Below are positions 33,380-43,651 of a DNA stretch of 64,000 nt, one piece after another (the stretch's first letter is position 1; each line of letters opens with the position of its first letter). Source of the DNA: Plasmodiophora brassicae (lineage: Eukaryota; Endomyxa; Phytomyxea; Plasmodiophorida; Plasmodiophoridae). The notes beneath the pieces are model-generated. The model searched no databases. It saw only the letters and a program-made list of their open reading frames with translations, and was not told where the DNA came from. Where the stretch lies: the NCBI GenBank assembly GCA_039704465.1, contig JASFAU010000010.1:310001-374000 (forward strand), given 5' to 3'. Position numbers and translations under genes: made by a program.

Positions 33380-35766
33380 TTATCCAGTGCTTAAGGCAGC
33401 TGTAATGAACGCAAATTCGTCCGCGTCGTCAGCAAGCTGAACGTGGGCGTCAGAGTGCTCAACGTGTCCGCGATCATCCCAGATCCGCATCAGCAGCAAG
33501 GCACTTGGATTCGTCTGATGATCCCGAAGTCGCTGCATATACTTCAGTATCGAGTCAAGCGGGACCCTTGAGTCGTGGGCCGAAGCGGAAATCAGGAGAT
33601 TCGGATACGCCTGCTTCTTAATGTTCTGCAACAGAATGAGTCTTGGCTTTGGTTCAAATAAACACACAAGCCATACCTGGAAAGGAGAATACGAGGAGAT
33701 GTAATCGAGAGCGGACTTGTCGGACGGGTTTCCCCATTCACTGCGCTCCTGGAAGGCTAGAGGACTAGAACTGGGATTCAGCATAGGAGTCAACACATCC
33801 ACAAAAGGCGAGTCGAGCACTGCGGCACGAAACAGATCGGGTCGCTCGTTTAGAACCGCAGCAACACATAGGCCTCCCGCACTCGAACCCCTTGCGCAGA
33901 GCAGATCGGGCGATGTCAGCCCAGATTCGATCAGGTACTCAGCGCATGCGATGAAGTCAGAGAAGGTGTTCTGCTTCCGAACCCCGCGTCCCGCAGCGTA
34001 CCTAGGCGACATATACATAAATATACAGAACTTCACGTGGGGACAACGGCATCACCGACCAATTTCTGCCAAGATCGCCCCCTCCCCTGAATATGCAATG
34101 TGTCAGTCTCCGTTTTTCTAATGGCAGATTAAGGCACTCACCGAACGTGACAAAACGCCACTGCAAATCCTTGCAGGAGTGCACTCGAGTACCGCAAACT
34201 GAACTCTGGATCCAAAGGTTCACCATATGCCCCGTACACGACGGCGATAGTAGGCAGTCTGACAAATGCAACCTGTCAAAACTTTCGCACGCTTGAAGTG
34301 GATCTTCCAAACCTGCGATCGTTTCTGCTGAGACGCGGCTTGGTCACCGTAATGGGAACGCGAGCACCGTCACGAGCCGTTGCAGATACGACTTCTGTGT
34401 GGAATTGGCTCAGCAGCTTCTCGGCAGCAGTCTGCCGCGAAATCTCTTTTAATCGCAAGAGCTGCCAGTTATATTCGAGAACTGCCTGCAACAACTGGAT
34501 TCAGAAGCTGGTCCCTAATGGCATTCATCCCTCTCCTACCTCAGGGATAAGCGTTGATTGGAATGTAAAACGGACAGATGACGCGCTAACACTCTAACAT
34601 GGCACGCAGGTAAGAGACAATCCACAGACGCGCCCGGCGCACATACTTTGTTAGGGACCGGTGTAATGGCCCCGACCCAGTCTGCCGGCAGAGACACGTG
34701 ATGGACACTGACGTGCGAATCGCGATCGGGAACACTCACGGAAAGCACACGAGGCACACCTAAGCAATGTAATCAGGTTGACGGGCGTTAGAACACAAAC
34801 GGCAAATTACCAACCTTCCTCACGGACGTACAGAATGATGCTGTCGGCAAAGTATTCGGCGTCTTCGATGACTGTTCCTACAGGAGGAACGAAGACATCC
34901 GACCAGGACTCCAGGTTCCGGATAGGGGCCCTGACGAGTTTGTAATCTGTGGCCCCGTCTGCATTTGTTATCATGTAGAGATATCCGTTCAGGTGTTCCA
35001 CAAAGTAATCCAGATTGGGTTCGCGCTTCCGAACGCATTGGAGGTCAAGTTCTGGGTCATCCGCAGCAGCGATCCACGACTCGCAGGCCATCTTCGACGC
35101 AGACGTAACGACAACATACCGGGCGTCTTTTGTCCTGTTGACGTTGACAACGAACTCTGGATCCGTCTCCTCGTACACTGCTTTGCCTGGACACACGACG
35201 GGGCCACCGGCAATCGCATGATGCATTACTCTCGCTGGTCGCAGAAGAGAATCCACGTTCGCGTAAACCACCGAAGCACGACCGGCCAGCCAAACGACAT
35301 TCCCAGAGGCAGCAGGAAGCCTGTCAGAGGCGATCGCACCGGTGGTTGTATCCTTGACGAAAGCGTCGAGATGGTCCGGATCGTCAGTAACGGATACTGT
35401 GAAGGCAACGAATCGACCATCGTCACTGGCGGTGAGCGACCTCATCACGGGCCGGTACGCGGCGCTGATCTCCATTAGCTCACAGTCGCCGTTGACGACG
35501 ACAGTCTCTCGACCCGTCGCTGCATCGAATCGCCGAACCAGGCTCCCCTCGAAGCTGTACTGCATCCTGCCGTTGCACCCGTCCATCGGTGGCAACGACA
35601 CGTCGACCACAGCGTTCGCAATCTTTTCCGCATCCATCAGGAACGCTCGCGCAGCCGCATCTGGCAACGCCTGACGCCTGAACTTTCGGAACCGCCGGTT
35701 CTCCACCCGTACAGCGTGCAGCGGGTTCAAAACGCGTCGTCTTCGGGTCGCGCGCCGGAACGCCAT
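33380..35766 (-). CDS. Oligopeptidase B-type serine peptidase (S9A)
   Basis: Exons from the 5' end: 35766-34815, 34759-34647, 34593-34540, 34485-34313, 34258-34142, 34086-34060, 34001-33677, 33625-33380 (668 aa). Cuts short peptides after basic residues. The N-terminal two-thirds is a beta-propeller, the last third an alpha/beta-hydrolase. Catalytic residues are visible: Ser in ARGSSAGGL, Asp in SASAHDSRVP, His in DDRGHVEHS. GGGDLGRNW plus AAGRGVRKQNTFSDF and SPFVDVLTPMLNP are oligopeptidase B marks. The sixth exon is only 27 nt. The start is the first ATG in frame (MAFRRATRRRRV, Arg-rich, possibly organelle-targeting); the open frame runs further up without an ATG. It is head-to-head with POC1, 286 bp between start codons. 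Confidence 0.9.
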
Positions 35767-36052
35767 CGCGGCGTCCGGGGCAGCCGCCGACAGAACCAGA
35801 GTCGCAGACGCCGTCAACCCCGTCACCAGCCCGGCAGCAACCAAGTGTAGCTCGGGCCTCGGGCGCGCACACCGAGCAGTCAGAGTGTAGCCTTCGACTG
35901 GGGGGCGGGCGGTTCATGACTACAGGGCAGGTGGTCCTGTGATTTTGGAGCAGCCCTTGGGTCCAGTGTGACTCCTGTCAGAGAGGGCCCTGGCCTGCAG
36001 TCTGCAGGCCAGTTGGGAAACAGGTTCGTTTTGGGGCAGCCGGGCGGTCGCG

Positions 36053-37456
36053 ATGGCGTCGCCGATGGCCTCGCTGGACCCGTGCGTCGAGCGCACGTTC
36101 CGGGGCCATAAGGGCACGGTGCGAGGCGTGTCGTTCAGCCCCAACATGAAGCAGGTGGCGACGGCGTCGGATGACCACATCGTGACCGTGTGGAACTTCA
36201 AACCGGATCTGCGGGCGTTTCGCTTCACTGGACATACGGTAATCGACCTTTCAGGACCTGGTACGCGAAGAAGCGCCTCATGGTTCTGTAGTCGGCAGTG
36301 ATGGGCGTCGATTTCTCGCCGAGCGGGAGGCTTGTTGCCTCTGGCTCCAAAGACGGAACTCTTCGTCTGTGGAAGCCGCGTGTAAATGGTGAATCGTCGC
36401 TGATCAACGCGCACACGTCCGCTGCTGTGTACAGCGTCTGCTTTTCGGGTGACGAGAAATACGTGCTAACGACCTCCAACGACAAAAGTGTCAAGGTTCG
36501 TTCCGTTAAGGGGATCCGCGAGTCCGGGCTGACCAGTAACCAGAGATGGGAAGTCGACTCGCAGCGGTTCCATTCTTCGTTTATTGGTCATCAGCACTGG
36601 GTGCGCTCGGCACATTTCAGCTCCGACTCTCGGCTTGTTGTTTCGGGGGGCGACGACAAGACAGTGCGCTTGTGGGATGCCCAAAACCAAAGCTGTATCC
36701 ACACGTTCTACGACCATTCAGGGTATGTCTGCTATTTGCTCGTGCATCAATGGTACACATTGAGATCATTTACCATCTAGGACGGTTAACTGTGTGCGAT
36801 TCTTCCCCAAGGGGACACTGGTTGCGGGCACTGGAGCCGATTGTTCCATCAAAATATGGGACATTCGGACACAGAAACTGCTCCAGCACTACAATGCCCA
36901 CAGCGACGAGGTCAATGTCATCGATTTCCATCCGTCTGGTGATTACCTTGTATCCGGTTCGGACGATACGACGATCAAGGTGTGGGACCTCCGTGAAGGC
37001 CACCAGCTGTACACAATCCATGGCCACAAGGCCCCTGTGAAATCAGTTGCATTCTCGCGCGATGGGCAATACTTTGCTTCGTCTGGTGAAGATCGCCTGG
37101 TCATGGTATGGAAAACCAACTTTGACGAGCCGTTGCCCGTGGAGACCAGCTTCGAGAAGCCGGCAGTGCCTGTTTCGTCCAAGAAACCGGCTGCAGCTGC
37201 TGCGCCTCGCAGAATCATGAGAGAGCCAACAGCTCCTCCTACCGAAGGCGCTGACGAACCTGCATCGGAATCGCGTACCGAGAGTGTCGCACCTTCAGTT
37301 GCCCCTTCCGATATCGCGTCAACACTTTCCCACATCGTCAACCAACTCGATGTTATTCGCAACACGATGAATCTGTTCGACCAGCGTCTGACGCTTCAAG
37401 AATCCATGGTCAGTGCGCTTGCAGCGGATAAACAGAAACCGCCTGCAGGGCGCTAA
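36053..37456 (+). CDS. POC1: POC1 centriolar WD40 protein
   Basis: Exons 36053-36238, 36292-36495, 36544-36722, 36781-37456 (414 aa). POC1 stabilises centrioles and basal bodies. Seven WD40 repeats fill residues about 10-300 (RTFRGHKGTVRGVSFSPN at the start; SAVMGVDFSPSG after intron 1; GHKAPVKSVAFSRDGQYFAS in the last). A Pro/Ala linker is followed by the C-terminal POC1 helix, HIVNQLDVIRNTMNLFDQRL, which separates POC1 from other WD40 proteins. The second intron is 48 nt and in frame, so a retained form would also be translatable. Its presence implies a flagellated stage. It ends 61 bp from the convergent Voa1-like gene. Confidence 0.93.
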
Positions 37457-37517
37457 TCGGCACATGGCAATGTTTGATAAAGAACGTTTACTACAAGATA
37501 ACAGTAGCTGCAGTATC

Positions 37518-38505
37518 CTAGTATTCCTTTGACACGTCGAATGGCTTGCGGGGGAAACGAAGCGGCGTTTCAATGTCAGCAAGAAGCCCAAAGAACAGGA
37601 ATAGAATAACGAGAAGCATGAATGCCACTATTAGCCCTGACAAAATCTCCCATGTCAGGAAGTCAGTGGGCTGGGAGCCCCCGAGTTGAACGCTCTGTTG
37701 GAAGGTGAGCGAACAATAGAGACGTCACATCAGAGCGTTCGTACTGAATCACTGGCCTTAAGCATTGACCATGTCATATGGCTTTCGCTGGTGTCCAAAG
37801 CAGTAATAACACCAGCGTAGTTGCCATCGCATGCTTCGCTAACCACGTTGACGATATGGCGAAGGTCGTGGGTACTAAGGTCTGGTGCCGTGACACTTAC
37901 GATGACAGACATAAAAGTCGCACTGCTCGATAGTTCAAAAGATGCAGCATCCTGGCGAGTTGCGATTGATATCAAGGGCGTCCCATCGTACGCTGTGAGG
38001 AACGTGGTCGCAGGAATGTGGACGTTGTTGATCTGGACTCGCGTCTTGGCAGATTCGATAACAGGGCCCATGGTGGATGCGTCTGTCGCCCGCACGTACA
38101 CGCTTACTACAGGACGATTATATCACGGTCGGAAGGTACACATACCTTCATGGCTGAATGATCCCGCAAGTTGCGCGACTTTCGCCGGATGCATCGGCCC
38201 TTGGGGCGTGACTAGAACCAGAGCTCTAACATGGCCTTTTGTGACCAAGTCCAATGGATACGTCTGTGGAAGGTGTTGGATGCAGCCATGGTGAAGCATT
38301 TTACACGACTTACCGATGTCGTGCATTGCGTTTCTGTCACAAGGGACTCCAGGAAGCACTCGCAGTCGATTGGAGATAGGTCCGGAAGGGCGACGCTCCT
38401 GGCACCAAGCAATGCCACCGGACTCCACATTACCACCGGCGCCCCGAGCACGGCCGCCATCGATAGGGCGGCGGCCCCTAAAGCCCAAGACGCCGTCGCC
38501 ATCAT
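37518..38505 (-). CDS. V-ATPase accessory protein, Voa1/Ac45-like
   Basis: Exons from the 5' end: 38505-38314, 38263-38146, 38082-37745, 37694-37518 (274 aa). N-terminal signal peptide (MMATASWALGAAALSMAAVLG), a lumenal domain with no cysteine-rich pattern, then one transmembrane helix (LSGLIVAFMLLVILFLFFGL) and a short cytosolic tail beginning LADIETPLRFPR. That C-terminal arrangement, helix followed by D-I-x-T-P-x-R-F, is the mark of the Voa1/BIG1/Ac45 (ATP6AP1) family, which helps assemble the proton-pumping V-ATPase in the ER and endomembranes. The lumenal part is too diverged for me to align, so the call rests mainly on topology and tail. Confidence 0.7.
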
Positions 38506-38739
38506 CCCCCGCGATTGTCCGAACAACCGCCAACCGGACGTGAAAAAACGAAAGTCGCATGACGCTGACGCGATTTCCTGAGTCCGGTTCGAGAGCCTTG
38601 AGAGTTGAGATGCGCACACAGCGGCGCCGATAATCAACGCGGTTCCGGGGACAGACCTGCACAGCAACGGAAGTAGTGGACGAACGGGTTGGAAACGTTT
38701 TATTGTGATGCGACAATCGAACCCGATTTGAGGGGAGAT

Positions 38740-39614
38740 TCAAGCAGAATGATCTGGGTCGTGCTCCCCTTTCGCAAGCTCCTTCGCCCGCCGAGCGGCG
38801 TCAGCCGCCTCAACGTACGGCTTCTTGTCATCCTCGCTCATTTTCCGCCAGAAGTCAGCCATCATCTTGCTGGCTTCAGTGAACGTCACTGCCAAGGAAG
38901 AGTCAGTAGACACGATGGAGGTAAACATACGTGTGAACCTGAAGGGTTGGTGCCAACGACTTCACGGTACTTCTGAGCATAATAGTGGGCGTACGGGTTC
39001 AGAGCATATTTAGGAGGTGCGAGTGACTGCACGCGATGGCGGTTGGTCTCAGCTTCCGCTTCGAACGGTTGCTTCTGGTCTTTAGTCATCGAGTTCCACT
39101 GCTTGGAGAGCTCCGTCAGGACTTCCCTAGGCGTGTACTCTACAAATAATTGCCAACATAAGAGGAACGGTCAGACGGCGTCACGAGAGAAAACCTGGCT
39201 TCTTGGCCTTGAGAGCTGAGAACTGCTTCGTAACAAAGACAGTCCACGCAGAACGAGGGTTCTTCGGGTTAAGCTTCCCCATCTCCTGCTGCCAGCTGGC
39301 GCGTTCCGACGCAAACTTTTCGAACAGATCGGCTGCCTCCTTCTCATAAGGAACTTTCTCCCGGTGGGACATCGAGCGCCACTTCTCAGCCGACTCGGGC
39401 AAGCCATCTAATTCAACTACCGTCAGCACATGATCACAGCATGCCCTCGCGCAGTCGACTGACGCCGCCCCATTGGCTGCCCGCGAAGGAACAACTGGTA
39501 CGCCGACAGCGGCCGCTTAGGGCGCTCTGGGCCATGCTGCTGCGGGCGACCCGCCAGATAACGAATGCCGGCAGACAGGCCACGACTTGGCACGCGTAAC
39601 CCACGACTCAACAT
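38740..39614 (-). CDS. Mitochondrial protein with three HMG-box-like regions
   Basis: Exons from the 5' end: 39614-39464, 39416-39195, 39139-38939, 38888-38740 (240 aa). The N-terminus (MLSRGLRVPSRGLSAGIRYL) is a mitochondrial presequence. Three HMG-box-like units follow: box 1 from PKRPLSAYQLFLR through AEKWRSMSHREKVPYEKEA; box 2 from NPRSAWTVFVTKQF through SKQWNSMTKDQKQPFEAEA; box 3 from LNPYAHYYAQKYREV through MMADFWRKMSEDDKKPYVEA. Such proteins (TFAM, Abf2, kinetoplastid and slime-mould relatives) bend and package mtDNA; animal TFAM and yeast Abf2 have two boxes. DNA packaging in mitochondria is inferred from presequence plus boxes. Confidence 0.85.
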
Positions 39615-39905
39615 GACGACGAATGCTGTCCCCCCGACGCACGTGCACACTTGTGCGTTGTAACCTCGCCCTTCTGGACGCGATTGACGTCGACCCAACC
39701 TCGGTGTCCGCCTTCGATTTTTTCCGCGCGGTTTTAGGTTCCTGCCAGAGACGGCCCCCCGTCAAATGGCCTCCTATTTCCCAAAGGGGGCACGGGCCAT
39801 AATGGGGATTCGAGCCCCAAATTTTATGACGCCGGCGGCAGCGAGCAGTCAAGGTAGCGTCGAGCTGTAAACGTGAGCATAGAAGAAGTTTGCCAGATTT
39901 CGCCA

Positions 39906-41081
39906 TTATCGTGTAGCTACGTTTTTCGAGTTCGTCGTCTGGCAGGCAGATCCGGTGACGTCGACACACCAGCCGTGTGTCAGGACGCGGTGCAGGCGGC
40001 ACGTCCGCTCGTCGTCGGCGATCGTCTCCATATTCGCGTCCGTGAACAGGCTCCAGACGTTGGCAATGAAGGCGCCCAGGCCGTGGTCCGGGACGACGGC
40101 GTGCAGGCGGTGGCCGTTCGCGTGGGCGATGACGATCTCGGGCGGCTTCTCGTCCGGGACGCATTCGAGGGCCGGATCGAAGCACCAGTTGAATTCGGTC
40201 GGCAGGACATGCACGACTTCGGGGTGCAGGCGCGCGAATCGATTGTAAATGTCCTGGTCGCCCGATTTGAAATGGTTCCCACCCGGCTGATTCTTCTCCA
40301 GGCCTGCCGCGAATTCGTACACCTTTCGGGACCACCCTTTTGCTCGCATGCGCTGGAGATTAGCGAACAGCGTCCCTGAATTCAACCCTGCCCAGTGGGG
40401 CGGGAAGCCCATCGCCGACCTGGTCGCCTCTGGGATCTGAAACCCGTATCCGGGATCCACCAACGTGTACGCCGTCGATTGTTCCACAGCCAAACCCACA
40501 AGCTCTTTCGGGCCGAATCGGTCGAACTCGTCGAACGCCCTGCAGGCATCGCGCATCCATACCATGTCGAAATCGACGATGATGACCCGATCGATCCAGC
40601 CAGGGAGGATCGCATCTGGAACCGCCTTCAGCACGGCGAACGGGTACTGGAAACTGCTTTTCAGGCGGCGATCGGGACGACGAACGTAATGGTAGAACGC
40701 GTCGACTTCGCTGCCGTTATGGGCGACCACCCAGCTGTTGACGATGCCACGTGTCGTGTCATCGGCGACGACGAAGTGCAGTCGAAGGGGGCAGGTACGG
40801 AAGAACAGGAGCGAATTCAGTGCCACATGGAGCTCGGCGTACCGGACCTCGTCTCCCGGTCGGAACCGAACGAACATGGCGATGTCGATCGGTGTAGTCG
40901 GAACCTGGGCAGTGTTTGCTGCTGTGGACAAGTAGGGCGTCATCCGTCGATGTTTCAAATTCGGGATCATGTGCACGAGGCATCCCGTCAGCAGGATACT
41001 GGAAATCAAGACGCCGACCTGGGCAGTGGACGTTGCGTGTCGTCTTAGCCTAGGCAACCAGCCGGTTGCCGTCGGCGTCAT
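39906..41081 (-). CDS. GT8-like type II membrane glycosyltransferase
   Basis: Single exon, 391 aa. Signal anchor VGVLISSILLTGCLVHMIP after a short basic tail, then a lumenal catalytic domain. GT8-type features: IDIAMFVRFRPGDEVRYAE with LNSLLFFRTCPLRLHFVVAD at the start, a metal-binding DxD (IIVDFDMVWM), GLNSGTLFANL, and GDQDIYNRF followed by LPTEFNWCFD. These resemble the LARGE/xyloside-xylosyltransferase branch of retaining transferases using UDP-sugars in the Golgi. The exact sugar is not deducible. The start is the first ATG of the frame; it lies only 65 bp from the start of the divergent gene at 41147. Confidence 0.8.
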   Translation of the reverse strand: MTPTATGWLPRLRRHATSTAQVGVLISSILLTGCLVHMIPNLKHRRMTPYLSTAANTAQVPTTPIDIAMFVRFRPGDEVRYAELHVALNSLLFFRTCPLRLHFVVADDTTRGIVNSWVVAHNGSEVDAFYHYVRRPDRRLKSSFQYPFAVLKAVPDAILPGWIDRVIIVDFDMVWMRDACRAFDEFDRFGPKELVGLAVEQSTAYTLVDPGYGFQIPEATRSAMGFPPHWAGLNSGTLFANLQRMRAKGWSRKVYEFAAGLEKNQPGGNHFKSGDQDIYNRFARLHPEVVHVLPTEFNWCFDPALECVPDEKPPEIVIAHANGHRLHAVVPDHGLGAFIANVWSLFTDANMETIADDERTCRLHRVLTHGWCVDVTGSACQTTNSKNVATR

Positions 41082-41146
41082 TGTCCTAATCCGATGGATC
41101 GTACGAGTTCGATCGCTGGGCTCCAATAGCCGGTCGTCTGCCCATC

Positions 41147-42342
41147 ATGCCCAGGAGGAAGGCGGTGACGATTCGGCGCCTTGCCCTTATTATTGCAGTC
41201 GTCGTGGCGGCCGTTGTCACGATGTTCGTACTGGTTTCCGCAGGGACGCCCTCCTCCACAACCTATCTAGCGCCGTCGAGTAAGAGCCCCTGGAAAACGA
41301 ATGCTAAGACAGCTTTCTGACGCTTGTACAATCAGGTCGAGCGCTGTGGGAGCACCGGTACACAATGGACATCATTCGAAAGAACCAATTCCGGACAGAT
41401 TGCGGCGCGGCAAGGTTCCTGGTGGCCCCTCGCTACACGATGGCTGGGTTCGGATCCTCGCTGTTCTTCTACCGAGCTTGCCTAGCAGCCGCCATCAACC
41501 TCGGCCGCGTTCTTATCATCGCCGAGGGCGACCTACCTCATGCGAACCTCCTGGAACCCTGGACGAATTGCCCGATGCCGTCACCCGACGACCAGGACGT
41601 CATGCGGTGCACGTTCTACGGGGACGGCGACATTGACTTTGAAGCGCGAACCGATTCTTCCTATGTCGAACCACCTGCTGCCCTATGGCATGTAGGCCGA
41701 TTGTGGTGGGGAGTGCACGCCCTTGCGTTCCTGGCGCGACCACGAAGCGACCTTGCTCCGCAAGGGTTCGATGCCCATCGACACGCTGGCATTCATGTGC
41801 GTCGTACCGACAAGCACCACGAGGCCCCTGTCGTCCCTGTTATCGACTTCCTTCGGCAACTGGATCACGTCGGCGGGTCGACACCAATCTCCGTCCGGGT
41901 CGTGACCGATGATCCGGACACCGTTCTGCCTGACTTCGACATATCTCGTCAACGCTGCAGAAGGACTTTCTCGCTAGCAGTGGACGGCGATCCGGGTCGT
42001 ACGAACGACAGTGTTATCGACGGTGTCATCAACCTGCAGTACAGCGACCCGCTGGTGGTCACGTTCTCATCCAATTTCGCGCACTGGGCCATGGCGTTGA
42101 AGATTGTCCACGATCTCGAGACCGGGCGCTCCGGCAGGATCGCCGTCCTCGACGCCGAATGGTTCGGGTGGCTCATCGTGGACCAATCCAGGCTGCTTGG
42201 CGCGGAGTGGATAACGAACGCCAGCATTGCCCGACGAGCTGGCATGTCATGTGGCGGGTCGTTCTACGCTTATCGCGATCTGGCACAACGTCGAACGACC
42301 TGCACCTGGACGACCGTCCGGTTCCATTATTCATTCAGGTGA
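41147..42342 (+). CDS. GT23-like fucosyltransferase, type II membrane
   Basis: Exons 41147-41279 and 41336-42342 (379 aa). Signal anchor IAVVVAAVVTMFVLVSAG at residues about 14-32. The lumenal domain has GFGSSLFFYRACLAAAINLGR (acceptor-side fold like other GT-B fucosyltransferases) and HAGIHVRRTDKHHEAP, the H-x-R-R-T-D-K...E motif of alpha-1,6-fucosyltransferases (GT23) that binds GDP-fucose, then SSNFAHWAMAL. Related protist proteins modify N-glycans or other glycans; substrate not deducible. The intron (56 nt, GTAAGA...ATCAG) splits the stem. Its 3' end overlaps the 3' end of the convergent gene by 12 bp. Confidence 0.75.
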
Positions 42343-43479
42343 CATGCGTCTGACGACGGTCGGGAACCGGGGATCATAGCAGAACTGAAGGTAGTACACT
42401 TGGGCCTGGAACGCGTTACGCTTGGCGGCCGATTGGCAATACGACGTCATCGTGCAGATGATGATCTTCGACTGCGACATGATGAACCATTCGGCGAGGC
42501 TGTTCGGGATACCGTCTTGGTCCTTCAGGAACGACGAATGCTCAGCGGCGACATCGTGGAATCGGACCGCCCCGAGGTTGGGTGACAGCTCGCGAACGGC
42601 CACATCCCACAGCGCTGGGTCATCCGTCGTCACGAAGATGTCATGAGTGTCTCGGCGGACGCCCGCCCGTGCCAAGCTTCGCCGAATGTGTCGCCACATG
42701 GCCCGCTGCTGTCCCGCTTTCATAAACTCGTCGTGCCATTGCGGTAGGTCAACGAAGGCTCTCAGCTGGATCGTGGCCAGCGGCTTTGCAGGCGACAGGC
42801 CGATGCGACTCCCTACAGATCGGCATGCGGCCAGCAGCGCCTCAGTCGGCCTGGACAGCATCCAGCTGGCCAGTTCGCCGGCTCGTGTGTGAGGAAGGTT
42901 CGCCCGCAACAGCCCTTGCTCGAAGAGTTCGCTGAGGAACTTCGTGTCGCCATCGCCAAAGTACACCGAGATCAGGTCGTGGTCGTGTAGGACCTGTTTG
43001 TAGTCGTTCGTGTCCATCAGCGCGTTCCGAGGCGGGAAATGAGTGACGATGCGACGTTCTGGTGGGATGCGCTCGATTGCCGACGCGTGCGCCTCGTATC
43101 GCCAGTCGGTCCCGGGGATAGGGTTGTCGAACATCCGGTGGAACGTTTGGTGCTTGAACACGAGTATACGACGGTCAGCGATCGCCAGGCTGAACGCGTT
43201 GAGCGACGCCTCCAGACGATTGCCCCAACCAGCGTCGCCTTCGTTCCACTCGTAGATGACGTACCGTCGGGCCGCTTCCGGCAGCATCATCATCTCCGCG
43301 TACACCCGCGCGTAGGCGTCACTGAACGCCGGCGCTGGCCTGTGGACTGGCTCCCGCTCGGAATGGCCCGTAAGCGATGAGCGCGTCATCGCCCCGAGGA
43401 TGATGAGTATCGGCAGGCCTACGCACGCGAGTAGCAGCACCCGTCGTGACGTGCGCCTGAGTCGAACCGTCGCCTTCAT
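42331..43479 (-). CDS. Fucosyltransferase-like type II membrane protein
   Basis: Single exon, 382 aa. Basic N-terminus then signal anchor VLLLACVGLPILIILGAM. The lumenal region starts with IYEWNEGDAGWGNRLEASLN and AFSLAIADRRILV, the G-x-G-N-R...A...L-x-R-x-L-V arrangement of GDP-fucose-dependent transferases, and later has IFVTTDDPAL and EWFIMSQSKIIICTMTSYC, the usual 'sugar-nucleotide pocket' layout of GT23/GT37-type enzymes. Family placement is tentative. It is the third glycosyltransferase in 3.6 kb. The ATG chosen opens MKATVRLRRTSRR; the longer open frame has no ATG before it. Confidence 0.65.
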   Translation of the reverse strand: MKATVRLRRTSRRVLLLACVGLPILIILGAMTRSSLTGHSEREPVHRPAPAFSDAYARVYAEMMMLPEAARRYVIYEWNEGDAGWGNRLEASLNAFSLAIADRRILVFKHQTFHRMFDNPIPGTDWRYEAHASAIERIPPERRIVTHFPPRNALMDTNDYKQVLHDHDLISVYFGDGDTKFLSELFEQGLLRANLPHTRAGELASWMLSRPTEALLAACRSVGSRIGLSPAKPLATIQLRAFVDLPQWHDEFMKAGQQRAMWRHIRRSLARAGVRRDTHDIFVTTDDPALWDVAVRELSPNLGAVRFHDVAAEHSSFLKDQDGIPNSLAEWFIMSQSKIIICTMTSYCQSAAKRNAFQAQVYYLQFCYDPRFPTVVRRMSPE

Positions 43480-43521
43480 ACTTTCGCTTAGACGTTGACC
43501 GTCTCCGTGTACCTCTACGTT

Positions 43522-43563
43522 AGTAGCACCCACTCCCTACAATCATAGGCAGTGGGTGCTACT
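43522..43563. promoter_or_regulatory. Perfect 13-bp inverted repeat between divergent genes
   Basis: AGTAGCACCCACT (43522-43534) and AGTGGGTGCTACT (43551-43563), spacer 16 bp, in the 172-bp gap between the fucosyltransferase-like gene (start 43479, minus) and REV1 (start 43652, plus). Layout fits a dyad operator or a hairpin; function unknown. Confidence 0.5.
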
Positions 43564-43651
43564 TTGAGGGGTGGTCAGTGCCAAGTGGATCACAGCGCTC
43601 TGTCGAGGTGCGGACGTCCGCGGCGCGTCTCTCGTCAGGTGGGACGCGGCG

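Noticed and set aside
34807..35844. Longer oligopeptidase start giving a signal-peptide-like N-terminus
   Set aside because: The 27 extra codons begin with TTG, and no ATG exists in that frame upstream; the first ATG is at 35766. An unseen 5' exon remains possible.
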